This document shows positions 44,061 through 52,408 of a stretch of DNA of 64,000 nt, piece by piece. Below the pieces are notes generated by a model. The model ran no database searches, was not told the DNA's origin, and saw only the letters and a list, made by a program, of their open reading frames with translations. Source of the stretch: Eubacteriales bacterium (GTDB lineage Bacteria > Bacillota > Clostridia > Lachnospirales > Lachnospiraceae); NCBI GenBank assembly GCA_030526005.1, contig JAUNDP010000009.1, positions 1 through 64,000 of the forward strand, read 5' to 3'. Positions within the stretch are counted from its first letter, which is position 1, and each line of letters begins with the position of its first letter. The translations under genes were made by a program, and so were the position numbers.

Positions 44061-44131
44061 AAAAGAGCTGCCGTACGATGAAAGAGGCGCTGAATCACGG
44101 CGCTGCAGTCATTGTGCGGCAGCTCTTTTTG
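44061..44131 (+). terminator. Terminator of lysine transporter gene
   Basis: AAAAGAGCTGCCG (44061-44073) pairs with CGGCAGCTCTTTT (44117-44129), with the loop folding further through GCGC. The rest of the gap to 44380 holds a likely promoter (TATTATAAT near 44256) and no gene. Confidence 0.75.
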
Positions 44132-44380
44132 TCCGAGAAAAGTGCAGTGCCGGAGTGAAATAAACGGTGACTCTGCACTTCTTTTTTATGCAATAAAAGT
44201 TCACAAAATATTAAAAAAAATTCAAGAAGATTTTCTTATCTTTTTGGGACATACTATATTATAATAAAAAAATAACAAAGATAAAAATCTGTTTTTCCAG
44301 ACAGGACGGATGCTGGTCGTACAAAGTGGAAAACAGGCAGGGAAGTATACGGGTTCGATAAAGATAGGAGGGAACTTTTT

Positions 44381-44935
44381 ATGGAAAAGAAAATGAAAAA
44401 GACGAGAAGGGGAGCAATCGTATTTGCATTATGTCTTACCGCCGGAATCGCTTTCTGTGTGAGCGCAGAACCGCTGAAAGAAAAAGACAGCAGCATATCG
44501 AGAGAAAAAGCGCTGGAGATTGCGCTGAATCATGCCGGACTGAAAGAAGAAGACATTACAAAACTTCAGACAGAACGCGATCAGGAAGAGGGCAGAGATA
44601 TCTACGAAATCACATTTCAGACAGAAAAGAGGGAATATGAATATGATATCTGTACGCAGGACGGAGTGATTTCAAAAATGCAGTTTGAGATAAAAGAAGG
44701 GCAGCTCAGTCACGACAAAAAGGATAAGAAGCTTTCAAAAGAGGAAGCAGAGAAGATTGCACTGAAGATGGTGAAAGGTGCAGATGAGGGAGATATCCGA
44801 ATTGAAAAAGACGAGGACGATGGTCTTACGGTATACGATGGGAAAATTGTATATGAAGATATCAAATATGAATTTGAGATGGATGCAGTATCAGGTGAAC
44901 TGCTGAGCTGGGAACAGGAATCTGTGTTGAACTAA
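44381..44935 (+). CDS. Secreted PepSY-domain protein
   Basis: This 184-aa exported protein has an N-terminal signal (KKTRRGAIVFALCLTAGIAFCVSAEP) and two PepSY domains (residues ~38-100 and ~112-180; each with EKALEIALNHAG or EEAEKIALKMV followed by YEITF or YEFEMDAVSGELLSW). PepSY domains are thought to inhibit peptidases or sense peptides at the cell surface. AGGAGGG precedes the ATG. It lies upstream of a repeat protein and a two-component system; PepSY genes next to OmpR-type systems are common in Firmicutes, so a shared cell-envelope role is plausible. Confidence 0.9.
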   Translation: MEKKMKKTRRGAIVFALCLTAGIAFCVSAEPLKEKDSSISREKALEIALNHAGLKEEDITKLQTERDQEEGRDIYEITFQTEKREYEYDICTQDGVISKMQFEIKEGQLSHDKKDKKLSKEEAEKIALKMVKGADEGDIRIEKDEDDGLTVYDGKIVYEDIKYEFEMDAVSGELLSWEQESVLN

Positions 44936-45010
44936 TATCAGCGACGTATAAAAATCAGAGGTTTCAGACAGGAATTTTTTCAGAAGGCACGGTATTTGCT
45001 CCATACAGAA

Positions 45011-45039
45011 AAAACTTCTCTCATGGAGAGAAGTTTTTT
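45011..45039 (+). terminator. Terminator after PepSY gene
   Basis: AAAACTTCTCTC pairs with GAGAGAAGTTTT around a 3-nt loop, with a T-run to 45039. It separates this gene from the promoter of the repeat protein. Confidence 0.8.
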
Positions 45040-45043
45040 GTAT

Positions 45044-45078
45044 ATCTAACTGTAATCTAACTATCAGTTTGATATGAT
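45044..45078 (+). promoter_or_regulatory. Promoter with 11-bp direct repeats (OmpR-type box)
   Basis: ATCTAACTGTA (45044-45054) is followed immediately by ATCTAACTATC (45055-45065), an exact 11-bp period typical of OmpR-family dimer sites. A TATGAT -10 box lies at 45073-45078. The repeats replace the -35 box, as expected for an activated promoter. The OmpR-type regulator encoded at 45624 is the obvious candidate. Confidence 0.55.
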
Positions 45079-45128
45079 AGACTTGTAGTTAAAAAATCAC
45101 AAGAAAAAATGTAAAGGAGCATAATACT

Positions 45129-45521
45129 ATGAAACTTAAAAAATTGATTTTAAGCGGCGCTGTTGCAACATTTGCAATGGCAGTATCCATCACTGCATAT
45201 GCTGCTGCAACCGATTACTTTTATCAGGAAAAGGTAGTTCTCCCTGCTGGAGATGGAACGATCTCCCTGACAGATGTGGACAAGAATCATCTCCCGGAAG
45301 GTGTTTCTTTTCAGGATGAGATTCATCTTGATAGTGAGGGCGGAATCTCTTTTAACAATGTGGATAAAGATGCTTTACCAGAGGGACTCATCTTTCAGGA
45401 GAAGATTAACTCGGAGGGAGCGCTTTCTTTTGATAACGTAGACGAGGACAGTATGGCAGCAGGCGTTTATTTCCAAGAGGAAATCAACTTAGGCAGTGAG
45501 AACGGTATTCCTCTGAAGTAA
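45129..45521 (+). CDS. Small secreted tandem-repeat protein, unknown family
   Basis: I do not recognise this 130-aa protein. It has a clear signal peptide (residues 1-27, ending ITAYAAA). The mature part is almost wholly made of acidic repeats, each starting F-Q-E/D-E/K and containing a V-D-K/E-D-x-(L/M)-(P/A)-(E/A)-G core: residues 31-60, 61-88, 89-114 and a partial unit at 115-130. The D-V-D-K pattern could bind calcium, but no canonical EF-hand is present. AAAGGAG precedes the ATG. It has its own OmpR-box promoter and lies just before the two-component genes, so it is probably their main output or their signal. Confidence 0.8.
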   Translation: MKLKKLILSGAVATFAMAVSITAYAAATDYFYQEKVVLPAGDGTISLTDVDKNHLPEGVSFQDEIHLDSEGGISFNNVDKDALPEGLIFQEKINSEGALSFDNVDEDSMAAGVYFQEEINLGSENGIPLK

Positions 45522-45623
45522 CAGTAAATCTTACTTTGACTTCTTCCCTGAAATCCTGTAATATTCAAAACAGGGTTTTGGGGAATTTTAATTTTAAGAA
45601 AAGGATTGAGGAGGAAGATTTGT

Positions 45624-46304
45624 ATGAAATTGTTATTGTTGGAGGATGAAGAAATATTGTCCAATGCTATTTCTAAAGGATTGCATAAACTTGGATTTGC
45701 GGTAGATCAGGCATTTGATGGTGAAACTGGATTGGAATTATATGAGGTCAATGAATATGATCTAATTATTTTGGATCTGAATCTTCCAGTTCTGGATGGT
45801 ATGGAGGTGTTGGCTCACATCCGGCGTAAAGACGCAAGAACCAAAGTATTGATACTGTCTGCCCGCAGTGAGGTCTCTGACCGAGTGTGTGGGCTTGATG
45901 CAGGAGCCAATGACTATTTAGTAAAACCCTTTGATTTTGATGAACTGATCGCTCGCATCCATAATTTGCTACGTCAGTCTTTTGTCCAAACACCATCTCG
46001 TCTCTCGGATGGAACTGTTACCATAGATATACTTTCAAAAAGTGTGGAGGTAGATGGAGTTCCAGTTACCCTAACGAATAAAGAGTATGCTATTTTGGAA
46101 TATTTGATGATGAATATGGGGCGTGTGGTTAGCCAAAGTGAGCTGATCGAACACGTTTGGAATAGTGAGACAGACCCTTTTTCTAACTCTCTCAAATTTC
46201 ACATGTATTCACTGAAAAAGAAGTTGGGATCAGAGGGATTGATCTCTACTATCCGAGGCCAAGGTTACATAGTGAAAGGAGGAGAGACGAAACATGAAAG
46301 GTAA
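45624..46304 (+). CDS. OmpR-family response regulator
   Basis: The 226-aa regulator has a receiver domain (EDEE acidic cluster, phosphoacceptor in LIILDLNLPVLDG, K in LVKPFDFDEL) and a winged helix of the QseB/PmrA type (TNKEYAILEYLMMNMGRVVSQSELIEHVW; RGQGYIVK). I start at 45624, where AGGAGG lies 9 bases upstream; 45606 is in frame but its codon precedes that site. It overlaps the kinase gene by 11 bp. Direct repeats at 45044-45065 suit its binding. Confidence 0.93.
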   Translation: MKLLLLEDEEILSNAISKGLHKLGFAVDQAFDGETGLELYEVNEYDLIILDLNLPVLDGMEVLAHIRRKDARTKVLILSARSEVSDRVCGLDAGANDYLVKPFDFDELIARIHNLLRQSFVQTPSRLSDGTVTIDILSKSVEVDGVPVTLTNKEYAILEYLMMNMGRVVSQSELIEHVWNSETDPFSNSLKFHMYSLKKKLGSEGLISTIRGQGYIVKGGETKHER

Positions 46305-47475
46305 ACTGTCTTTGCACTGGAGAATCACTTTATCCATGGGGGCATTAGTACTGATTGCTTCTTTGCTGCTTACTGCTTTATCCATTTGGAATGTTTCACG
46401 ACAGTTTGTATTTCCACTGACAGAAATTTATGATAATGAGGTCAGTAGGAACCCTACTCACTCAGATAAGGAACTTGTATTGGTCACCTCTATAAACGAA
46501 ACATCGCAGGACGTTATCTTTAAGGAAGAGGTGGATATAGATCCCCTGCAAGCTCGTAAGATATTTTCTTGGTTCAGTTTGTTATGCACGGTAGTGGTAA
46601 CGGCAGTCAGTATGATTACTGCTTATTTTCTAGCTCGGAGAGCTATGAAGCCGATCTCCCGTCTTAGTCAGGAAATGGAACAAATCAGCGGGAATGATCT
46701 ATGTAGCCGGGTGTCCGTGCCAGAAACAGATGATGAGATTGCTCAGCTTTCACAAGCTTTCAATGGACTTTTGGAACGACTGGAGCAGGAAATGGAAAGA
46801 GAAAAGAGGTTCTCCGCCGATGCTGCACATGAACTGAAAACGCCACTGACTACCATGATTACTAATGCTCAAGTGCTGAAGTTGGAGGACTGCCCCACAA
46901 TGGAAGAGTATAAAGAAAACTTAGAGATTACACTTCAAAGTGCAAAGCGTTTGTCCAAGGCGGTTAACGATCTGCTGGCACTGCATGGGGCAGGGAGGGA
47001 GTTGGACATGACAGTGATCAATTTGGAAAAGATGTTCCGAGATATTTGGATTGAACTTGAACCGGTATATAGAGAAAAGAAGCAGACATTCCAATATGAC
47101 TTTTCAGTAAAAGAATTGGTTGGTGACAAGCAGCTACTTTACAGGGCATTGTTCAATCTGGTTGAGAATGCTTGTAAATACACGCCGCAATGTGGCAGTA
47201 TCAAGATTTTATCTTTTATAGAGGATGGGCACACCGTCTTAAAAATTTCAGATAACGGTATTGGGATATCAGACGATGATATACAACATATATTTGAACC
47301 TTTTTACCGAGTGGACAAATCCCGTTCCCGGAACATTGCTGGATCAGGTCTGGGGATGTCTATCACAAAGGAAATTTTTTCTCTCCATCATGCAGAGGTG
47401 TCTGTCAACAGTGTTCCCAAACATGGAACCGAAATACGAATCATTTTTGATATAGACCATGATATAAAAAAATAA
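46294..47475 (+). CDS. Sensor histidine kinase (HAMP-HisKA-HATPase)
   Basis: The 393-aa kinase has a first membrane helix (residues 10-30), a short extracellular loop of about 55 residues, a second helix (~88-108), a HAMP linker, the H-box RFSADAAHELKTPLTTM, the N-box FNLVENACKYTP and the G-boxes KISDNGIGIS and GSGLGMSITKEIF. It is the partner of the overlapping OmpR-type regulator. The small sensor loop could read a peptide or envelope signal, perhaps through the nearby PepSY or repeat protein. Confidence 0.92.
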   Translation: MKGKLSLHWRITLSMGALVLIASLLLTALSIWNVSRQFVFPLTEIYDNEVSRNPTHSDKELVLVTSINETSQDVIFKEEVDIDPLQARKIFSWFSLLCTVVVTAVSMITAYFLARRAMKPISRLSQEMEQISGNDLCSRVSVPETDDEIAQLSQAFNGLLERLEQEMEREKRFSADAAHELKTPLTTMITNAQVLKLEDCPTMEEYKENLEITLQSAKRLSKAVNDLLALHGAGRELDMTVINLEKMFRDIWIELEPVYREKKQTFQYDFSVKELVGDKQLLYRALFNLVENACKYTPQCGSIKILSFIEDGHTVLKISDNGIGISDDDIQHIFEPFYRVDKSRSRNIAGSGLGMSITKEIFSLHHAEVSVNSVPKHGTEIRIIFDIDHDIKK

Positions 47476-47541
47476 GATGGATATTTTTTATTCGCGTCGG
47501 AATTTTCTATTGCACAGAAATAATATTTGTATAAATGTAAT

Positions 47542-47628
47542 CGTGAACTATTAAGTATGGAACGATCCACCAAAAGCAGTAAACAAGAATGAATTTACTG
47601 CTTGATATGGTGGAAAAAATCGTTCACG
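47542..47628. repeat. Nested inverted repeat / hairpin
   Basis: CGTGAAC (47542-47548) pairs with GTTCACG (47622-47628); inside are CCACC / GGTGG (47567-47571 / 47609-47613) and a perfect 10-bp core AAGCAGTAAA / TTTACTGCTT (47574-47583 / 47594-47603). On the minus strand the core is followed by TTTT, so it can terminate the 47634-48008 gene. The outer arms go beyond what a terminator needs. Confidence 0.5.
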
Positions 47629-47633
47629 TCATG

Positions 47634-48008
47634 TTAAAAAGCGAGCGCTTTCATCTTTTCTTCGGTTGCCAAAAAGATGCTGACAGCGGCAGCGCCTTCA
47701 TCGAGCTGAGAAGATTCCATCTGGCAGATGGCGGCGATTTTACTTGCCCCGTTGCAGATCTGGATATGATCCGACGTAAATACAATGACATCGTCCGATA
47801 CTTCGGCGCGGCTGTCCGGATTCATGCGCAGAACAGCTGCGAAGGATGAGATGCCATGGAGCATATTTTTTCTGTGGATAGCTGCTTTTTCCAGCGTCTC
47901 TTCTGAAAATTCATAATCAGAAAATAACTGTGACAGCTCTTTTAAAGAGACATATCCTTTGAAATAATAGTCATTTTCCTGCATTGGTTCATAAAGTTTT
48001 AACTGCAT
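47634..48008 (-). CDS. Hypothetical protein downstream of dus
   Basis: I do not recognise this 124-aa protein. It is soluble, mildly acidic, with no signal peptide. It starts MQLKLYEPMQENDYYFKGYVSL and contains a probable beta-rich middle (DDVIVFTSDHIQICNGASKIAAICQME). GGGGG lies before the ATG. It overlaps the end of the dihydrouridine synthase gene by 10 bp and so is cotranslated with it. A role in RNA metabolism is only guilt by association. Confidence 0.7.
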   Translation of the reverse strand: MQLKLYEPMQENDYYFKGYVSLKELSQLFSDYEFSEETLEKAAIHRKNMLHGISSFAAVLRMNPDSRAEVSDDVIVFTSDHIQICNGASKIAAICQMESSQLDEGAAAVSIFLATEEKMKALAF

Positions 48009-48961
48009 AAATTTTCCCCCTTTTTGCTAATCAGTTCTGATTCAGAAAATAAATAGTCGATAATTTTCTCGTAGGCAGAAAGTTTTTCTGCCTTCTTGAT
48101 CTGTTTTGCCGTTTTTTCCGGTGAAGCGAACAGATGAATCAGATAAAACCATAATTCTTTCATTTTGAATAACACATTTCGATCGCCCGACATGACAGCG
48201 CGGTACCCCTCATAGATTTCATCATGAAATGAGCGCAGTGTCTGTTTTGTCAAAACAGCGTCAGACTGAATCTCGGATACCATTGCCGGATTGACGAGAA
48301 GTCCCCTGCCGATCATTACTTGGTCAATTGCATCAAATTTCTGATGGAATTGTTCGTATTGATGTGCAGTAAATAAATCGCCATTATAACAAAGCGGATT
48401 CCTGCTCAAGCGGCACGCATCTGAAAAAACAGAGAGATTTGGTGTGTTTTTATAATAATCGGTTTGAAGTCTGGGATGGATAATCAGCTCACGGATCGGG
48501 AAGCGGTTATAGATCTCGATCAATTCATAAAATTCTTCCGGATTTTCTATCCCGATTCTCGTTTTTATAGAAATTGAAATCGTCAGCGCAGAAAAGATTT
48601 CATCCAGAAATTCCTGCAGGAGCAATGGCTCTTTTAAAAAACCGGAACCACGCATTTTTGAAACGACAGTCTTAGAGGGACAGCCCAGATTCAGATTGAT
48701 TTCGCTGTATCCCATCTGCTCCAGTTTTTTCGCCGTGGCGATAAACAGATCGGCGCGGTTTGTCAGGATCTGTGGAACGAGAGAAATTTGTTCGTTGTGC
48801 TGCGGCATCACATCCTGGATCTCTCTGGAATGAAAACATTCATTTTGATTTGGCTGTATAAATGGTGAAAAATATTTGTCAATTCCAGGAAAATATCGGT
48901 GGTGTGCATTGCGGTATATGTATCCGGTGATTCCTTCCATCGGTGCAAAATAAAATTTCAA
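47999..48961 (-). CDS. dus: tRNA-dihydrouridine synthase
   Basis: The 320-aa flavoenzyme reduces uridines in tRNA D-loops. It has the TIM-barrel FMN site (FYFAPMEGITGYIYRNAHHRYF), the catalytic cysteine motif INLGCPSKTVVSKMRGSGFL, and IDQVMIGRGLLVNP. I use the TTG at 48961, with AAGGAGAG about 6 bases upstream; the longer frame to 49003 has no comparable site and begins with a hydrophilic non-family stretch. A 124-aa gene overlaps its end. Confidence 0.9.
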   Translation of the reverse strand: MKFYFAPMEGITGYIYRNAHHRYFPGIDKYFSPFIQPNQNECFHSREIQDVMPQHNEQISLVPQILTNRADLFIATAKKLEQMGYSEINLNLGCPSKTVVSKMRGSGFLKEPLLLQEFLDEIFSALTISISIKTRIGIENPEEFYELIEIYNRFPIRELIIHPRLQTDYYKNTPNLSVFSDACRLSRNPLCYNGDLFTAHQYEQFHQKFDAIDQVMIGRGLLVNPAMVSEIQSDAVLTKQTLRSFHDEIYEGYRAVMSGDRNVLFKMKELWFYLIHLFASPEKTAKQIKKAEKLSAYEKIIDYLFSESELISKKGENLCS

Positions 48962-49050
48962 GTTATGCTCTCCTTTTATGATTTTTTTAATATTCCCTAT
49001 CATCGCAGTCAGGAATTTTATGTGCTCTTAAAAAACAAGCTTTATAAGAT

Positions 49051-49101
49051 GTCCTCCCAAAAGAGAATTTTGTAAGTTCAGTCTATCTCTTTTGGGAGGA
49101 C
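49051..49101. repeat. Perfect 51-bp palindromic element
   Basis: GTCCTCCCAAAAGAGA (49051-49066) and its exact reverse complement (49086-49101) flank a 19-nt spacer. No T-run follows on either strand, and uxaC has its own terminator beside it (49110-49133). It looks like a mobile palindromic repeat or the joined ends of an insertion element. Confidence 0.5.
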
Positions 49102-49109
49102 GTGTCAAT

Positions 49110-49133
49110 AAAAAACAGGATTCGATATCCTGT
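49110..49133 (-). terminator. Terminator of the uxaC/TRAP operon
   Basis: On the minus strand ACAGGAT-atcga-ATCCTGT is followed by TTTTT, just past the uxaC stop codon. Confidence 0.75.
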
Positions 49134-50548
49134 CAGACCGTGTCGAGGTCAAATTCAAAATAACGCACGGTATTATTGTAGGAAATATCTTTGACGATCG
49201 TTTTCAGATTTTCCATATCATTTGGATATTCGCCGTTTTCTACCCAGTCTCCGATCAGACTGCACAGGATTCTGCGGAAATATTCGTGTCTGGAATACGA
49301 CAGAAAACTGCGAGAATCCGTGAGCATACCGATAAAATTTCCGAGGAGACCGAAATTGGCAAGGGATGTCATCTGTCGGATCATGCCTGTTTTATTGTCA
49401 TTAAACCACCAGGCAGAGCCGTGCTGGACTTTGCCGATGGCTTCTGGATCTTGAAAACAGCCCGCCAGAGCTGCAATTTTTTCATCGTCGCCTGGATTTA
49501 AACTGTACAGAATCGTTTTTGGCAAAATTTCTTTCGTGCTGAGCGCATCCAAAAAACCGGCAAGCTGTGAGATGGGGGTGAAGTCGCTGATGCAGTCGAA
49601 ACCTGTGTCAGGCCCCAGTTTTTGAAACATGGCACGGTTGTTGTCCCGTCTGCAGCCGAAGTGGAGCTGCATCACCCAGTTATATTCTTTATATTTCTGA
49701 GCAGAAAATATCATAAAGACAGTCTTAAATTTTAAAATCTCAGCCTCTGTCAGCGCTTCGCCGGAAAGCCTTCTGGCAAAAATCGCTTCTGCTTCTTCTT
49801 TGGAGGCAGGCTGATACATTACATAGTCCATTCCGTGATCGCAGATTTTGCATCCCATGGAATGAAAAGCGTTCATGCGGATGGAAAGAGCGCGCTTTAA
49901 ATCTTGAAACGTTTTGATTTCCACACAGGAAATGGCAGAAAGCTTTTTCAAGTAATCGAGATAATCGGGGCGTTCCAGATTCATCGCACCATCAGGTCTC
50001 CAGGTGGGAAGAATCTGGACGTCAAAAGAGGGATCTTCTTTGAGCATTTGATGATATCGCAGATCGTCTGCCGGATCGTCTGTCGTGCAAAGCAAAGATA
50101 CATGAGACTGTTTGATGAGACTGCGCACGCTCATCTTGCCGCGGCTCAGTTTTTCATTGCACATATTCCAAACAGCATCGGCTGTCTTGCTATTTAATAT
50201 CCCCTGAAAACCGAAAAACCGCTGCAGTTCCAGATGACTCCAATGAAAAAGTGGATTTCCAATGGCTTTTTCCAAAGTTTGAGCATATTTTTGAAATTTT
50301 TCCCGATCAGGGGCGTCGCCTGTGATATAAGCTTCTTCGACGCCATTGGAACGCATCAGACGCCATTTATAGTGATCAGAGCCGAGCCAGACTTGCGTGA
50401 TATTTTCAAATGTGCGGTCTATAGCGATTTCTTCTGGATTGATATGACAGTGGTAATCGACAATGGGAAGAGGGGATGCAAATTGATGGTACAGTTTTCT
50501 TGCCGTTTCTGTATGGAGCAAAAAGTTGTGATCCATAAATGGTTTCAT
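49133..50548 (-). CDS. uxaC: Glucuronate isomerase
   Basis: UxaC converts D-glucuronate to D-fructuronate (and galacturonate to tagaturonate). The 471-aa protein has the amidohydrolase-like metal motif PIVDYHCHINPEEIA near the N-terminus, LLCTTDDPADDL, LHFGCRRDNNRAM and SLNPGDDEKIAAL. I use the ATG at 50548 (MKPFMDHNFLLH), with AGGAGG 9 bases upstream and 19 bp after the TRAP large-subunit stop. It is the last gene of the minus-strand operon and feeds the divergent uxuB-uxuA-kdgK-eda genes. Confidence 0.95.
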   Translation of the reverse strand: MKPFMDHNFLLHTETARKLYHQFASPLPIVDYHCHINPEEIAIDRTFENITQVWLGSDHYKWRLMRSNGVEEAYITGDAPDREKFQKYAQTLEKAIGNPLFHWSHLELQRFFGFQGILNSKTADAVWNMCNEKLSRGKMSVRSLIKQSHVSLLCTTDDPADDLRYHQMLKEDPSFDVQILPTWRPDGAMNLERPDYLDYLKKLSAISCVEIKTFQDLKRALSIRMNAFHSMGCKICDHGMDYVMYQPASKEEAEAIFARRLSGEALTEAEILKFKTVFMIFSAQKYKEYNWVMQLHFGCRRDNNRAMFQKLGPDTGFDCISDFTPISQLAGFLDALSTKEILPKTILYSLNPGDDEKIAALAGCFQDPEAIGKVQHGSAWWFNDNKTGMIRQMTSLANFGLLGNFIGMLTDSRSFLSYSRHEYFRRILCSLIGDWVENGEYPNDMENLKTIVKDISYNNTVRYFEFDLDTV

Positions 50549-50567
50549 AGACAGAACCTCCTGATAT

Positions 50568-51875
50568 TTATACATAGCCAAGCAGTCCCGGCAGCCACAT
50601 ACTGATGAGCGGGACGTAAGTGATGAGCATCAGCACAAGGAAAATAGCTGCAAAATAGATGAGAAGCTGGCGAAAGACAGTTTCAATCCGCACGCCGCCG
50701 ACTCGGACGCCGACAAACAGCGTTGTTCCCACGGGCGGCGTGATCGTACCGATACAAAGATTAAAAATCATCATGATCCCGAAATGGACGGGATTCATTC
50801 CAAGAGCAAGGCACACGGGGAGAAAAATCGGCGTGAAAATGAGACATGCCGGCGTCATATCCATGAATGTACCTATGACGAGAAGGATGACGTTAATCAT
50901 GAAAAATAGAACATATTTGTTGTCACTGACCGATAACAGTCCGGATGACACGGCGGATGGAATATTGGTAAAAGCCATGACCCAGGACATGATACTGGAA
51001 ACGCCGATCAGAAAAATGATAATGCCTGTCATCTGCGCGCTGTCCTTGAAGATCTGCGGCAGATCTCTAAGACGGATGGATTTATAGACAAACAAAGACA
51101 GAATCAGACTGTAAACGACAGCTACAACTGATCCTTCTGTTGCTGTAAATATACCGCCGATGATGCCGCCGATGACGAGAATAATCAGAAAAAGACACGG
51201 CAGAGACTGCAGAAAAACAGTCCATTTTTCTTTTAAAGTGAAAGAAGAACGGTTGCGGTATCCGCGTTTTTTCGCAATCAGATAAATGACGATCATACAG
51301 GCAAGTCCCCAGAGGATTCCGGGGAGATATCCAGCCATGAAAAGCGCAGCGACAGAAGTTCCGCCGCTGACTAAAGAGAAGGTAATCATGACGTTGCTTG
51401 GGGGAATCAAAAGTCCGGTCGGGGCGGTCGCAATATTTGCCGCCGCAGAAAAGTTGGGATCATACCCCTCTTCTTTTTCAATCGGTCCGATGATGGAACC
51501 CATGGCAGAGGCAGCGGCAGTGCCGGAACCGGAGATTGCGCCAAACAGCATATTGGCAAGAACATTTGTCTGAGCAAGCGCGCCTGGCATCCGACCGGTG
51601 ACGACTTTTGCCAGATTGATGAGACGGATGGCAATGCCGCCTTTATTCATGATATTTCCAGCCAGAATAAAGAAAGGAATTGCGAGAAGACTGAATACGG
51701 AGATTCCGGAAAAAATTCTCTGAGCGCCGGTCAGAACAGCGGCATCCGCATCCATCACCGGCAGAATGGCGCAGATGGAGGAGATGCCCAGAGCGGCGGC
51801 GATCGGAACGCCGGCGAGCAGCAGAAGAATCAGCACTGTTAAAATAATGAGACCACAGACAATCGCAGTATCCAT
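50568..51875 (-). CDS. dctM: TRAP transporter large permease (DctM)
   Basis: The 435-aa protein has about 12 membrane helices and DctM motifs (LAGVPIAAALGISS, PFFILAGNIMNKGGIAIRLINLAK, GAISGSGTAAASAMGSIIGP, TPPVGTTLFVG). TRAP transporters use an ion gradient and an external binding protein to import carboxylates; next to uxaC the substrate is probably glucuronate. The ATG at 51875 has AAAGGAG upstream and lies 7 bp after the DctQ stop. Confidence 0.94.
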   Translation of the reverse strand: MDTAIVCGLIILTVLILLLLAGVPIAAALGISSICAILPVMDADAAVLTGAQRIFSGISVFSLLAIPFFILAGNIMNKGGIAIRLINLAKVVTGRMPGALAQTNVLANMLFGAISGSGTAAASAMGSIIGPIEKEEGYDPNFSAAANIATAPTGLLIPPSNVMITFSLVSGGTSVAALFMAGYLPGILWGLACMIVIYLIAKKRGYRNRSSFTLKEKWTVFLQSLPCLFLIILVIGGIIGGIFTATEGSVVAVVYSLILSLFVYKSIRLRDLPQIFKDSAQMTGIIIFLIGVSSIMSWVMAFTNIPSAVSSGLLSVSDNKYVLFFMINVILLVIGTFMDMTPACLIFTPIFLPVCLALGMNPVHFGIMMIFNLCIGTITPPVGTTLFVGVRVGGVRIETVFRQLLIYFAAIFLVLMLITYVPLISMWLPGLLGYV

Positions 51876-51882
51876 AAATTTT

Positions 51883-52407
51883 TTACACTCCTTTCCTGAA
51901 ATCTTCTGTTTTTTGTTCTGATATCCCATTTGCAGAACCAAAGAGCAGATCAACGATATTTAAGACAGAATAAAGCGAAGTCAAGATTCCGGAGATGGGC
52001 AGGATGGTATAGACGATGCCCATCGGAATTCCGAGAGAAGCCGTAGACTGTGTCATGGTCAGACGTACGATCGAAAAACCGCCGTAGATCATCACAGTAC
52101 CTGCCAGAAGTAAAATCAGAACTTCTGATACGATACATAAGATTTTCTGCACAGCTCCAGGGAGGCGGTCAGCGAGAAAACTCATGCGCATATGGTCTCT
52201 TTTTCCGAAAACGTATGCGGCAGCCAGAAGCGCCATCCAGGTAAAGCAGTATGTCAAAAGTTCCTCGGAAACGGTGCTGGGACTGCGGAAGATAAAACGT
52301 GTCACGATCTGATATGTTCCAATTAGAACCATGGCTGCAAAGAGCAGGGAACATAAAAAACTCAGGACAAAGTCCATCCCTTTTCTGAGTGAATGCAACG
52401 GTTTCAT
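51883..52407 (-). CDS. dctQ: TRAP transporter small permease (DctQ)
   Basis: This 174-aa protein has four membrane helices and the DctQ pattern (QIVTRFIFRSPSTVSEELLTYCFTWMALLAAAYVFGKRDHMRM). It forms the membrane unit with DctM. Its GGAGGG site overlaps the stop of the binding-protein gene, one base away from its start, so translation is tightly coupled. Confidence 0.93.
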   Translation of the reverse strand: MKPLHSLRKGMDFVLSFLCSLLFAAMVLIGTYQIVTRFIFRSPSTVSEELLTYCFTWMALLAAAYVFGKRDHMRMSFLADRLPGAVQKILCIVSEVLILLLAGTVMIYGGFSIVRLTMTQSTASLGIPMGIVYTILPISGILTSLYSVLNIVDLLFGSANGISEQKTEDFRKGV

Positions 52408-52408
52408 T

